Shown here in pieces: positions 23,528-36,432 of a stretch of DNA of 64,000 nucleotides. The notes under the pieces are model-generated. The model ran no database searches, was not told the origin of the DNA, and was given only the letters and a program-made list of their open reading frames with translations. The stretch comes from Liquidambar formosana. Lineage: Eukaryota > Streptophyta > Magnoliopsida > Saxifragales > Altingiaceae. The DNA is taken from positions 32,399,478 through 32,463,477 of the forward strand of contig CM077833.1 in the NCBI GenBank assembly GCA_039720395.1. Reading direction: 5' to 3'. Position 1 is the first letter of the stretch. Every line of letters starts with the position of its first letter. A program made the translations under genes and the position numbers.

Positions 23528-26240
23528 TTTATTTATTTACCAATCCACAATAATAAAATCCCCATCCTCCCAAAGGCGTTTTTACCAATGTCGTTGGACC
23601 CAAAAAGGTCCGGAACGAACAGGCCACCGCTACCGTATATGAGAGCATATATATTAGATTTTCGACTTCACAGATCATGATGACCACAAGTTCAATTACA
23701 ATCACTATTAATCTACTAGTTTATAACCCGTGCATTGTATGGATATACAAGTGAGATTTGTAAAAATAAATATTGTGAATATATATATATATACACACCT
23801 GCGATAGTAATTTAAATGGTAAAAAATTACGAATCAGGAATTATAGGTTTCGAGTTCGTGTCTGCGCTCCCTCACTATCAAATGCATGGATTTGGGGGTA
23901 GTTTATGCATCATGAGAATTAGTTTGGGCCTAATGGTTTGAGATACCCCTCGTTTGATAAAAATGCATTTGCACAATTTTTTAAACATTTTTATAATTTT
24001 CTAAGCAATTTGATACGTTAATACATATTCTGGTGTGTCTCGTTTTTTTTTTTTTAATCATCATTGTCTCTATTTGTCTTTTTTTTTTATTATAATTATT
24101 TATAGTTTTATACGTTCAATTTTTAGGAAAGAAAATGAATAAACATAAAAAAATCGAAGAAATATGGTATAGTCTACTGAGTTTGGGTTGAATATTGTAT
24201 AATGTAGGTTTTCCGATTCTCCCACATAAAAACAAAGAGATAGACAGTGCATACCAAGCGTCAACTTACCTATAATGTGTGAAAAAGAACAGTGAAAACT
24301 AAAAAAAAGGAAAAGTTAGAAAATTTACTTTTTAGTGATCATTTTTCAACTTAATACCAAACATGAAACATTAGTAGTTCTTTTGAAACATGTATATAGT
24401 CAATTTGTTGCAAGTTGGCATATATTATGCTTTCTTTAGTATTAATTTGAACATCGATCACTAAAACGTAATTTCTCCAAAAGTCACTAAAAGTAACTTT
24501 CTTTTTGGAAAAATTACTTTTTGGTGACTTTTTTCCTAAATTACATTTTAATGACTTTTTGGAAGACTTCTAGAAGTAGTGCTGGCCTCCATCATGGAGA
24601 ATATATTTTCCACAGCACTTTACCTCAAGATATTATATTGGTTGCTAGAGTTTTTCATTGTTGACTTATCTCAAGAAAAATATGGAAAACTAATGCCATT
24701 TGGATGAGGCAATTAGAAAGGGGCAGGTGGGCAATATTCTCCTGTAGGATATATCCTGAAAAGTGACGAAGATCCTTTGCCTGCTTGAATGATTTTAAAT
24801 ATCGCAGTGAAAATCAACTTGTATCCATAAGTTTAGAGGATATTGTATAATTATCAAGACTCATGTATGTTCTCCTGTTGGATATATAGAGGATCGCTCA
24901 ATAATCTTTCATCCATAGTACATATGAAAATTTTATTACAAAATGTCACGTGATTTCATCACACACCTCAATTAAAGTTTGACGTTTGCTTTCACTTAAT
25001 ACTGATAAAAAATTTTCATCTGACACGTGTGTGAATCTATTTTAACGCGGACATCTCCAAATTTATACCACAAGATCACCAAGACCAGTTCAAATCTCCT
25101 ACGTGCATGCATCTAGGATTCTAGGCCCACCAGATGGTATGCTTGCAGCTGAGAGGGCATATCCTTGACTCCTTGCACTGTTTTGAAAGTTTGCCAACTA
25201 GGCACAACCCGACCGACAACCCGGTCATCACGCTCAGATCTCTCTCTCTAATTTATTTATTTATTTACCAATCCACAATAATAAAATCCCCATCCTCCCG
25301 AAGGGTCCGGAACGAACAGGCCACCGCTACCATACATGCTCTAGCATATATTAGATTTTCGACTTTACAGATCATGATGGCCACAATGTCAGTCAATATT
25401 AATTTACTAGTTTATAACCTATGTGTTGTACGAGTTACACGGGTGAGGTTTGTAAAAATAAATATTATGAAAAATATATATATATATATATATCCATAAT
25501 AGTAATTCAGATGATAAAGAATTGCAGCTTTAGAATCATAGGTTTCAAGTTTTTGTTTTTGCTCTTTTACTATTGAATGCATGGATTTGCAAGTGGTTTA
25601 TGTATCATGAGGATTAATTTGGGCTTAATGGTTAGAGATACCCCTCATTTAGCAAAAATGTATTTGCACAATTTTTTAAGGGTTTTTATAGTTTTCTAAG
25701 CAATTTGACATGTTAATACATATTCTGGTGTGTCTCGTTTTCTTTTTAAATCATCATTGCCTTTATTTGTCTTTCTTTTTTATTATAACTATTTATAGTT
25801 TTATACATTCAATTTTTGAGAGAAGAGATGAATAGGCATAATAAAAACAAAGAAATATAGTATAGTCCACTAAGTTTGGGTTGAACATTGTATAATGTAG
25901 GTTTTTCGATTCTCCCACATAAAAACAAAGAAATATGCAGTGTAAACCCAGCGTCAACTTACCTATATCGTGTGAAAAAAAGCAGTGAAAACTAAAAAAA
26001 AGAAAAGTTAGAAAATTTACCTTTTGATGATAATTTCTCAACTTAATACCAAACATGAAACATTAGTAGTCCTTTTCAAGTATGTATACAGTCCATTTGT
26101 CGCAAGTTGGTAGAGACTATGCTTTCTTTGGTATTAAGTTGAACACCGATCACTAAAACGTAATTTCTCCAAAAGTCACTAAAATTAACTTTCAAAAGAA
26201 ACTTTCTTTTTGGGAAAATTACTTTTTAGTGACTTTTTCC
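22885..26240. repeat. Diverged ~1.7-kb tandem duplication (22885-24552 and 24561-26240)
   Basis: Both units begin ggaagacttctag and run in the same order: a block around ccatcatggag, a block around gcatctaggattctaggccc, a CT run, a gcatatattagattttcgac block, an actagtttataacc block, an attctggtgtgtctcg block, and a terminal block around aatttctccaaaagtcacta. Unit 2 keeps about 85 bp (around 24945-25030) that unit 1 lacks. Unit 1 has a longer CT repeat (about 23497-23522) and extra bases near 23575. The parallel open frames at 23388 and 25134 encode similar short peptides, but coding use is unsupported. Confidence 0.85.
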
Positions 26241-28850
26241 CAACTTAATACGAAAAAAGAAAACTGATAGTTATTTTGCGTAAATATACAGTTAATTTGT
26301 AACAAGTTGGTAGATATTATCCTTTTTTTTGGTATTAGATTAGAAAGTGGTCACTAAAATGTAATGTTTGCCTTTTTCTCTAACTGTTCACAGATTCAGC
26401 ATATGATTTGAAAAAAAAAAATTTATAAATTGACACGTGACATCAACAGGGAGCCATTTCTCCGTTTTATATATATATATATATATATATTATTATATAG
26501 ATTATATAGATTACGGAGTATATAATAGAGAGATAGTAGTGGGAAATTTTCAATTGGTTAACTTTAATTCCATGTCAATCGATAAACAAATTTTAAAAAT
26601 GATGGAATTGAGCTGTATGGCATGAGTCTTTAACAAACTTTTTAAACCTATTTACTTTTAACGGACTTTAATTGTGGTTGGCAACTGGTATTCGAACATC
26701 AAAAATGAAAAATTATGTGGTGAAAGCTACATGTTTCGTAAGTGAAAGCTTTTTCAACTTATGTTTGATTAGTAGTACTGTTCATCTTATGACAAAAAGG
26801 ATTTCTTTCAAAACGGGTGAAGAATCCCCTCACATTTCGTGTGTTAACATCAAGAGCCATGCATGTATGATTTTATAGCTGTTAATGTGTTCATCTATAT
26901 TCACATAAGGTTGTGACCTTGCATGTGGGTCTCAATCAACTCGATATAAAAGTCTTAAGAGTTGTTACAAGCTACATTATGCGATCCACCTACGCTTTAA
27001 AGTGTAATTTTTGGAGTTATTGCACCCTTAATTTTTCTCCAAAAGGGTATAAAGGTTTTATACGTGGTGTCGCCGTGGGGCAGGTCAAATGTTGGGTGCT
27101 ATCCAAGTTCTTCTTGTCTTGTGGTGGTGTAGACACCCAAATTTAAAATTTGGATCGTCCCATCAAGGATTCCATTTTGGGGTAGCGACAGGTAGTAACT
27201 CGTCCCATCCCTCTTAATTTCGATGCATGGATCATGTATCGCTACTAAATGTGATCGCACTTGGCTACATGCCTCATTCTTCTGCAATTAACTAATCCAA
27301 CTAAAGCTGTATATTATTGTCTTTCATATTTATGAGGCATATATTGGACCAATTGCACATAAATTATCGCCGTTCAAATTATTATATTGTTTCTCTATTT
27401 TATTTGATCAACCTTCATTTGGGTAAGAAGAATCAAGCTTATTCGGGCATGGCTTGAAATCAGATCATTTCTTAAATTCACTTGTAAGACATGAACTAAA
27501 CTCTAGGGCTGGAAGAATTTATTTATAGAAAGCACGTTACTAGGAAGGGGAAGAACCGGCTGGGTGATGCTAGTCACAATCGTGGTGATCCAACTATCGC
27601 GCTGTGATTGAGCTGTGCATAACCCATGTGTCCCTTATAATTAATACTCTATTGACTATAAAGTTGAGAGAGAGAGAGAGAGAGGGGTTATCATGACCCA
27701 TCATAGATTCATATGACCATTCTATTTCAGTACAAAATTTTTTTAACTACCACGTACCAAGGGTAGTGGTCTAATGGCACCCAAGTGGTTTGGTAGGTGA
27801 TGAATCTTAAGGTAATAGGTAGGTGTCCACTAATGTTTTAGACGAGATTAGGTCAAGTTACAACTCAATCGGCTTGAGAGAGTCTCTGATCCCTGTTTTG
27901 TAACCTATTTAATCCACTCTTCTCATTGATTTTCAACGGGTAGGATGCTATTATGATCACACCTAGGTAGAAGAAAGCACTGTAAGCTTCCCCTTCATAC
28001 CCTTTTTTCACTTAAGAAAAATTAAATAAATAAAAACATTACGCTTTTAAGTTGGGCGTCCTAATTTAAAGGATGGGAAGCATAACAATAGCTTGAAAAC
28101 TGATCACGCAAGTTAATGGAATCTCCTGGCCACCAACACAGAGATACCAAAAAATAAATAAACAGCCTTTATTTAATTGTTCTACACGTAAAAAGTCAAG
28201 AGAGAGGTAACTATGACCTAGGTTGCTTGCAGGGTAGGTACCAATAAATTAAACAACCAAACAAGTGCCTGTTAATTTTGGTCATTCAAAGAAAAATTAA
28301 ATGGTTACAATGAATTTTACATAACATTAGAGATATAAAAATGATTTAAGGAAATTGGGAGTCATCATTATAACTGGTTTTATAAAATCAATTTTATAAA
28401 TTTATGAAATATGTCTATTTTAAATTTCCACTTCTTTTATGCATTTAGGATTATTGCTATCATTTAGATTTGTTGACAAAATAATTTCTACTTCTCTTAA
28501 ATATTTTTATACATCATAATAAATTTGTTAACAAAATAATATATAAAACACAATAAGGAGTGGACGGAATTGTTCCAAGGCGTCTTACAAAGCAAGATAT
28601 CTAGAGTTTTATCAAATCGTAAATGATATTGCCATCACAATTGATTAGGGCGATGATCATTAGATCCATTAATATTGGAGTAATCGCTGCACATGCACGC
28701 ATGGTTCGCAGTAGGAGGGCACAGGAGGCCTGCCTCCCATAGTCCCCATGTGACGCCAAATAATGGAAGCGGCAGCAGTGATAGGCAGCTTAAAAACAAG
28801 GGAGGGTAGCAACCAGTAAGAAGCGAGTTAAACACTGCATCTCCTGGGGA
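26241..28850. other. Spacer, no gene recognised
   Basis: AT-rich, with a (TA)n tract near 26467-26490 and a GA run at about 27667-27685. A short palindrome around aaatttaaaattt lies near 27138. No protein motif or intron-exon pattern was found. Confidence 0.5.
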
Positions 28851-28878
28851 GTGGGGTGTCGTTGGTTTGACCCATTTC

Positions 28879-28962
28879 GCACGTGCAATAACCCGTGTGA
28901 ATTACAATCCTCACCGACACCACACGTGTGCCCCTCTCCGCCCGCGCTCCCCTCTTATAAAT
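28879..28962 (+). promoter_or_regulatory. HMGR core promoter: two ACGT palindromes and TATA box
   Basis: GCACGTGC (28879-28886) and CACACGTGTG (28921-28930) are perfect palindromes with an ACGT core, the type bound by plant bZIP and bHLH factors. TATAAAT (28956-28962) lies about 100 bp before the HMGR start codon, leaving a plausible 65-75-nt leader rich in CT. Light, ABA or stress control is a reasonable inference from G-box biology but is not shown here. Confidence 0.6.
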
Positions 28963-29059
28963 TTCCTCGCTCATCTCCTGCATTTTCGCTCATCCCTAAA
29001 ACAACACACCTCACCAAACAAATCTCTCTCTCTTCCTCTCCCCTAACTTTCCCGTATTC

Positions 29060-31096
29060 ATGGACATTCGCCGCCGGCCACCGAAACCTTCTCGTCCGGC
29101 CGCCGACACGCATGGCGGAACTCTCAGCCACCACCACCACCTCCACAAGGAGTCATCCTCACCTGTTGATAATAGCTCACTTTCCCCTACCCCAAAAGCA
29201 TCAGACGCCCTACCACTCCCACTCTATTTGACCAACACCATTTTCTTCACGCTGTTCTTCTCGGTGGCCTACTACCTCCTCCACCGGTGGCGCGACAAGA
29301 TCCGTTCGTCCACACCCCTGCACGTCGTCACCTTCTCTGAAATCGCCTGCCATTGTCTGCCTCATCGCCTCCTTCATCTACCTGCTCGGCTTCTTCGGCA
29401 TCGACTTCGTCCAATCCTTCATCGCGCGTGCCTCTCACGACGCCTGGGATGTCGATGACGACGCCGAACGCTTCCTTATTGAAGAGGATCGCCGCCACGG
29501 ACCTTGCGCCTCCGCCGTCGTCCCTCCGATTTCCGCCATTGCTCCGTCCCCCAAATTGGTCGATCTGCCACCGGCTATTATCACTCCGTCGTCTGAAGAG
29601 GACGAGGAGATTATCAAATCGGTAGTTGCGGGTACGACTCCGTCGTACTCTCTCGAATCGAAGCTCGGGGACTGTAAGCGTGCGGCGGCAATTCGCCGTG
29701 AGGCACTACAGAGAATGACTGGGAGATCGCTTCAAGGGTTACCGTTGGATGATTTCGATTACGACTCGATTCTAGGGCAGTGCTGTGAGATGCCGGTGGG
29801 GTATGTTCAGATTCCGGTGGGTATCGCGGGGCCGTTGTTGCTCGATGGGTTCGAGTACTCGGTGCCAATGGCGACGACGGAAGGGTGTCTGGTGGCGAGT
29901 ACGAACAGGGGCTGTAAGGCGATTTATGTGTCGGGTGGGGCAACAAGCATATTGTTGAGAGATGCGATGACGAGAGCGCCGGTCGTGAGGTTCGCAACGG
30001 CCAAGAGGGCCTCGGAGTTGAAGTTCTTCTTGGAGGATCCCGTCAATTTCGATACTTTGGCCGTTGTTTTTAACAGGTCTGTCTCATTTTCATTTGTTTT
30101 CCTAAATTGTTTTTAAAAACCTTTATTTTCTCTCATCTTCTGTCGTCTAATTATATGTTTAAAAATTTTTGAATGTTGCCTTTCGTTTGTCTGTGACCAT
30201 GACCCAGCGGTTCGTCTTTCCATTCTGATGTGTATGACTTGTTTGATATTGAAATATTCTGATATTGAAATATTCTTTTATGCGAGAAACTCATGGTGTT
30301 GAGGTTTAAGACGTTTGGTTGCTGGGAAAATTGGGGAAAAGAGAAGAAAAGAAAATTTTGCATATTATGTTCTGTTCTTGGCTTTAAAAAAAAAAAATGG
30401 AAAACGTTGTATTTGGGTCAATTGAGCGGAAGCCCAAGATTAGAGACCCCTTTTTTTAGTAACCAAACGGAGTGATAGTTTCTAGGTCTTCTGATTACAG
30501 TGATCTGTGCTTTTTATGGTTGCAGATCGAGTAGGTTCGCAAGGCTTCAAGGTATTAAATGCTCTATTGCTGGGAAGAATCTTTACATGAGATTTAGCTG
30601 CAGCACTGGCGATGCAATGGGGATGAATATGGTGTCCAAAGGGGTTCAGAACGTCCTTGCTTTCCTTCAGAATGATTTTCCGGACATGGATATTATTGGT
30701 ATTTCTGGTGAGATTTTTTTGCTCATTTCCTACTCATCTTATTTTAGTAGCTGAGAACTTTATAATTAGCTTGGTAACTGGTAAAATTGATGTGTTTACC
30801 TCTCAAATGTCAAAGAATTCTTAATTATCTTGTTGTTAATATTGAATTCTCTGCTGTCCCTCTATTGTGGGGAAGTCATATTCAGCACCTGTTGTCCTTT
30901 TTTAATACCTTAATTATGGGACTTTTTTTTTTCTTTAAAAAAAATAAAATTATGCTGTCATCGTAATCATCTGCTTATAATATCTCAATTCTTTAGAGTT
31001 AATATCTATTTGGATCTGGATTAGTTATTGTCCGTCATCTTTCAAAGAACTTTTGTCCTTTATAATGCTGAAGCCATCACACTGGTTTAGTATGTC

Positions 31097-31171
<75 letters not shown>

Positions 31172-31985
31172 CTCTCTTTCTCTGTGAACATATTTGAGGT
31201 TTTTTTTTTTTTCAATAATCTATTTCAACGTTTTAATTCATTATTGTTGAAGAAACATTGTTTGTAGTGTTGACGCCATCATACTGGCTTACTTGTTCAG
31301 TTTTGTGGTGTTTTGCTTCTCTTTACTGATCTTTGAATACATGTTTACCCAATTTGCCAGGAAATTTTTGTTCAGACAAGAAACCTGCTGCTGTAAACTG
31401 GATTGAAGGACGTGGCAAATCAGTTGTCTGTGAGGCAATCATAAAGGAAGAGGTGGTGAAGAAGGTATTGAAAACCAATGTAGCTGCCTTGGTAGAGCTC
31501 AACACGCTTAAGAACCTTACTGGTTCTGCCATTGCTGGTGCTCTTGGCGGATTCAATGCCCACGCTGGCAATATTGTCTCTGCAATTTTTATAGCCACTG
31601 GTCAGGATCCAGCGCAAAATGTTGAGAGTTCTCACTGTATCACTATGATGGAAGCTGTCAACGACGGGAGGGACCTTCATGTCTCCGTGACCATGCCGTC
31701 CATTGAGGTAAATGAATATTCCATATAATCATCTATCCTGCTACAAGTTTGGTTGAATTGGGTTTCAAGAAAGTTGATGTCTTTTAGTTTCTTTATTATA
31801 TATTTAAAAGCCTAGATGTCTGTTGACAGATACACAGCTTACAGACAGACTTCCTTCCTAGGAATCTGATTGTGTAGGCTGTAAATCAGCTACAATTAAA
31901 ACAACCATCCTTTTCACAATTAAAAGTGCCAAACAGTTTTGCGTACTTCTCAACAAATCTTGGGAATTCAAAGAAAAGATTTTTC

Positions 31986-32018
<33 letters not shown>

Positions 32019-32304
32019 TGATTCTGAGCTTAATTGCTTATTTGACTTTTGTTGCTTTCAGGTGGGTACAGTTGGAGGTGGGACTCAGCTTGCATCTCAG
32101 TCTGCTTGTCTGAATTTGCTTGGTGTGAAGGGTGCAAATAAAGAGTCACCAGGATCAAACTCAAGGCTCTTAGCCAGCATCATAGCTGGTTCTGTTTTGG
32201 CCGGGGAGCTCTCCCTGATGTCTGCCATTGCAGCTGGGCAGCTTGTCAGGAGCCACATGAAATACAACAGATCCAGCAAAGACGTATCCAAAGTTGCCTC
32301 TTAA
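29060..32304 (+). CDS. HMGR: 3-hydroxy-3-methylglutaryl-CoA reductase (frameshifted in exon 1)
   Basis: Exons 29060-30076, 30526-30707, 31361-31707, 32062-32304, the four-exon plan usual for plant HMGR. The enzyme makes mevalonate from HMG-CoA with NADPH on the ER and is rate-limiting for cytosolic isoprenoids. Ignoring one surplus base the CDS is 1788 nt, 595 aa. N-terminal RRRPPKP is followed by membrane spans at about 53-75 and 90-115. TTEGC (catalytic Glu274), DAMGMN (368-373), SDKKP (404-408, catalytic Lys) and GTVGGGT (517-523) come next. C-terminal [11 protein letters not shown] has catalytic His580 and the Ser known in this family as an SnRK1 target. After codon 96 an extra T at 29348 shifts the frame, and as written translation stops at 29458 after 132 residues. 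No other lesion is seen, so this is either an assembly error or a very recent null allele. Met at 29715 could start a soluble catalytic fragment. Confidence 0.93.
31100..31168. repeat. (CT)n-(AT)n microsatellite in HMGR intron 2
   Basis: A compound run of CT dinucleotides followed by AT dinucleotides within intron 2 of HMGR. It is a likely length-polymorphic marker. A further (AT)n tract lies at about 31986-32008 in intron 3. Confidence 0.9.
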
Positions 32305-32527
32305 AAGGGAAAGAAGAAGGTCCTAGCAAAGAAGTCAATAAGAACAAGAGATAAGGGCCAAGAAGGTTGAAACAACAAAAAAGTTAGAAGCAACGGTAGT
32401 GGGGAGAGAAGGGAAAAAATCAATGCTGTCCGTGGCCATGTGAGATTGCTTCTTGTCGTAGCTGTAAAGTTTGCTATTATATGAAGGATATGAGGAGTGA
32501 GATTTGTAACATGGCTGGTTGTGCTTA

Positions 32528-32568
<41 letters not shown>

Positions 32569-32800
32569 AATCTGACAACAAGCCCCACTGATTTGTGAGC
32601 ATAGAGCCCCTGAACATGTGGTCAGTGTCATATGTCCTAATTGTGAATTTTCAATCTTTGGCCCTCTTAGAATGTTGTTAATTGTTATCATTTGTTTTGT
32701 ACTTGGGGAAGGGTTTACAGTATGATGTTTTTTTGTTATTCCATTTGTAGTATTGTACACAAGAATGATACTTCCCCCTTTAATTAAATTCGGAGAAACA
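32305..32800 (+). other. HMGR 3' untranslated region (probable)
   Basis: Sequence following the TAA includes a (CT)n run at about 32530-32565. T-rich stretches and an AATTAAA-like signal at about 32780-32790 could serve for polyadenylation. The exact transcript end cannot be read from the sequence. Confidence 0.5.
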
Positions 32801-34790
32801 CTTGTTTAGTTTGCCTTGTGGCGTGTAATCATTTTAATTCACTATGATTTATGTTGCTCTTCTTTCATTAAAAACGATTGGAATTTTGATTTTTGATCCT
32901 GCTTGCTTGCTTCATTCTGTATGATGCAATACGGGTAGCATTGCGCAAAGATATGAAAACGCCAACGTGCACACAGTAAGAGCTTTGAAAATGAGATAAT
33001 GGCTGGACACCACCCGGTATCCAAGCCAAAAATCGTTGAAGACTGTATCAAATGTTGGTCATGCTTTGCTTAGGCGAGTTGTAAAGATTTGGTTTCCAAC
33101 TTTTGATTCTAATATCCAACATTATTCTCGGCTTATTGTACCAGTCCATTTCTGGCTTACCCTGGCTATACAAAGCCTTGTTTGTATTTGTGACACAACC
33201 TCTACAAAGAATTATTTTGAAGTATAACATTATAACTACAAAGCTTATTTTTGTTTGGGTTGTGTTTTGTTCTCTGGTAAGTGTGGTTGAAAAATAATGA
33301 TTCTAAAAAACAGTGAGAGAAGTTTAATTTTGATCAAATTGGCAACTTAAATTTATGAGTGGTCCTTTAGGGTGTTCTCAACTGAATTTTGCTAAATACC
33401 CATATGATGATTATTAATTTTTCCCTTGACAAGTTGGTAGGAGATCTCAATATTATTTTATTTATGCCGATTCAATGCTCCTGAATTATGCATTTTATTT
33501 ATTTATTTTAAGATTCTTCCTTTCTCATGGCAAAATGAGCTGTGCCTATTAAGAAACGACAACTTTGATAATTTCTTCTAATCTATCCAAAAACTCGAAT
33601 CTTCTATATCATTCTCTTATTCTTTAGTACTCAGTATCATTATGCACTTGAATACATTAAGTGGAGCATTATATTTATGAAAATAATAAACTTTATTGTA
33701 AGGATTGACGTTCATTCGCATTAGGTTTGACAGATTCAGCTTCATGGTCCATCCACGCATTTAACGGTTAATATATATATGATTAATAATAATGAAATAT
33801 CGAAAGGAACCAAAAGAAATAATAATGGTGTAGGGTTAATGGACCCAGAAAAATAATGGTCCAGGGTTGCGTTGCTGGAATGTTGTGAAGTTGCAATTGT
33901 TCGTGGGGTCATCACTCATGTGAAGGAAACGACAGGAAGCTTTGTAATTAAGAATTCTGTGTCCTAATTATTGTAATTGAGAATCCTCAGTCCTTAGGTT
34001 ATGAATGGCTATTACGCAACCCAGAGAGTGTAATGAAATTTTGTTGAGGTTCTGAACCACTGCTGCAACTCACCGGCGTAGAGGCACGTGTGTTGTATCT
34101 GTTCATGTTTATAATCAACTAGTATAAGCTCCTAATTAGAAACAAAGTTAATTGGCAAGCCACATATAAGAAAAGAGAAGGCAGTGGAGAGTGGAGACAT
34201 ACAGACATGTGTTGCATGTTAGTGTGCACGTGCCTAGCTTCTCCTTTCACAATTCATTGCAAGTCCAATAGGTTAATTCAGTGTATTTGTCTTTCAACAC
34301 CTGCTCCATCACCATGTCATCAGGGATCCCTTGTAATTAAGTTTGATTAAGTACAACGAGAAGACAATAATACACATTGAAAATTTATTTTATTTTTAAG
34401 ACAGTTCATTATGGCCAACATCATAGTGACTTATTTTAAAGAGTCTTCAGCCCTATATTTTTCTATTTTCTCCATCCAAAATCCGAAATACACGTCTAAA
34501 TTGTGGGATGGGTTCATTATACTACGTGTTGGGTAAAATTATAACTAATCTTTACTATGAACTTGTACTCGTGTGGCAGCAAAAACACAGCTCCACCTAA
34601 GATTTTTGAAGAAAGTAAAATTGATTTTTATCAATTTTTTCTCTCGTATGTGCGTGCATTTGGTGGAGTAATTCCAATTTTCTGTCCAAACATTACAATT
34701 TCCAGCATACTAAATTAGAGAGGGTTGCAAGGTCTAACTCCAAATACATAATGCAAAATTTCCCCAAAATCGAGTGCAAAGTGGTTAAAG
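32801..34790. other. Spacer, no gene recognised
   Basis: No motif, inverted repeat with target duplication, or exon-like stretch was identified. Short open frames around 33040-33300 overlap on both strands and lack protein-like composition. Confidence 0.45.
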
Positions 34791-34794
34791 TAAA

Positions 34795-34925
34795 AATGCA
34801 ATGTGACCATGCCGATGGCATGATAGCTAAATGGAATTCTCTTCACTTATTGAGTGAGCGATTTTAGGTTTAAACTTATGAAGAAGCATTGATACCCATT
34901 TGTTGATATTGGGGGTTAGGGACAA
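34795..34925 (+). mobile_element. SINE-like tRNA-derived fragment (tentative)
   Basis: TAGCTAAATGG (about 34827) resembles a pol III A-box and AGGTTTAAACTT (about 34866) a B-box at a plausible spacing. The following block, gaagcattgatacc, also occurs near 15137 after a B-box-like sequence. No clear tail or target duplication is visible. Confidence 0.3.
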
Positions 34926-35205
34926 GGGTAGAAGCATAAATGTCATCAAGAGAAGAGAATAGAGATGGGGGTATTGAGAAACTTGACCGAAATAAAACTA
35001 AATACCTCACACTTGGGAAGACTTCTTCCAATCAAGAAGTTCAAACATTCATTGTACATTTGTACCCAAAAAAAGTTCAAACATTCATATATAGAGTAAC
35101 CCAAATTGTACGAAATTAACACATGCTTTGTAACTACTTAATACGAGTAATTACTAAAGAATTCTGTGTCATTCAGAGACTCTAATTATTGCATGGGGTG
35201 ACGAT

Positions 35206-35541
35206 CTAGGTAAGCTTAGCAATTCTTGAGACACTTGGAAGTAATTTATTTTGCGAACATCCTCTTCCTGCATTAAAAAGCATATCCTCTAGTGTCCTCG
35301 CCTTCTCAAGCATAAACCGTATAAGCCGGATTGCAATTCTAAAATCACAACAGCATGCCTCGCAGTGGAAAATTTTGAGAGTCTTGAGATGCAAAAACGA
35401 GTACTTAGAACTCTCCTTTCCCAACGTCCAGTAGTTCTCAGGCGATCTTTCGTCAAAATCATCCCGTAAATCTTTCATTACACACACCACACAGTCATCT
35501 ACATAACAAACGGGAAACTGATTGTCAAGGCAGAATTCCAC
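35206..35541 (-). pseudogene. Possible F-box/FBD (LRR-type) gene fragment
   Basis: An open minus-strand stretch of 111 codons. The part LHLKTLKIFHCEA followed by IRFMLEKARTLEDMLF resembles the FBD module at the C-terminus of plant F-box proteins, which has a strand segment (L-K-x-[VLI]-x-I) and then a helix with LL-x-x-A-x-x-LE-x-[ML]. No F-box or leucine-rich repeats are attached upstream. The sequence after it on the minus strand (about 35650-35560) keeps coding-like composition up to the hAT insertion. It is likely a relic of a degraded gene; the assignment is from pattern memory only. Confidence 0.35.
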
Positions 35542-35659
35542 AAAACAGATGACACCTATTTACCAAAAGTAGGAAACACAAACTCATAAAAGTTTCAACC
35601 ATAGACTTCACATCAGCCTTCTTAACTTCCTCCTTACTCCTTCGGCACCCCATTCACTG

Positions 35660-36396
35660 TAGGGTCGATCTTGAGTTTTTTGGGGCCTAGGCGAACTCAT
35701 AAAATGGGCCCTTTATGAATATTATGAGCCCTTTATACATATTCATACACACAATAAAATTTCTACGCAACGATTTTCTTTCCCTAATAGGCTAATACAT
35801 ATAAAATTTGCCTAAATATATGAGTACTAAAATTTGCTTATATAAATTAAGATAAAAAACTAAATCTTTATAAGAACTATAAATAAATAAAATATGATAT
35901 TCTTCATTTATAATTTAGAAAAAATCACATATACAAGAAGAAGAAAAAAAAACAACAAAGTTTAAAACTATAATACCAAAAAGAAATAAACCAACTATAG
36001 CAAAGTATCACTTAAATATTACTCTTTTTTCATTTTTAGCTACAAAATCACTCATTAAGTTAGCATAATCAAGCTTTTTTACCATATCATGTTCAATGGA
36101 TAACATAGCTAATCCGGTCAATTTTTCCTGTGACATAGTGGAATGAAGGTAAGATTTGATCAATTTCAACTTTGAAAAACTTATTTTTGCAAATATAATT
36201 GTAACTAGTATGATCAATAATATTCTATAAGCAATTCAAGCATTTGGGAAACAACTGTCCATTTTTTTCAAATATCCATTTTTTTCAAATAATTCAGTAC
36301 TTCAATTAGCCTTTTTAGATTTGTTGGTAAAACTTCTTTCAAGACCTTTAATTCTAAAAATAAATCTCCCCCAATAATACCATAGTGCCCCTTATA

Positions 36397-36432
<36 letters not shown>

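Noticed and set aside
22885..26240. LTR retrotransposon with two LTRs
   Set aside because: The two repeats are directly adjacent, with no internal coding region, primer site or TG/CA ends, so a tandem duplication is simpler.
29353..29625. Open frames overlapping HMGR exon 1 on both strands
   Set aside because: They are frames of GC-rich HMGR coding sequence; the HMGR frame carries all conserved motifs.
2552..32304. A biosynthetic gene cluster joining the reductase array and HMGR
   Set aside because: They belong to different pathways and are separated by 12 kb of transposon-rich spacer, and no third pathway enzyme is present.
32301..32760. Minus-strand open frames rich in Arg-Glu repeats after HMGR
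   Set aside because: They come from translating the (CT)n microsatellite in the 3' region and have no protein-like content.
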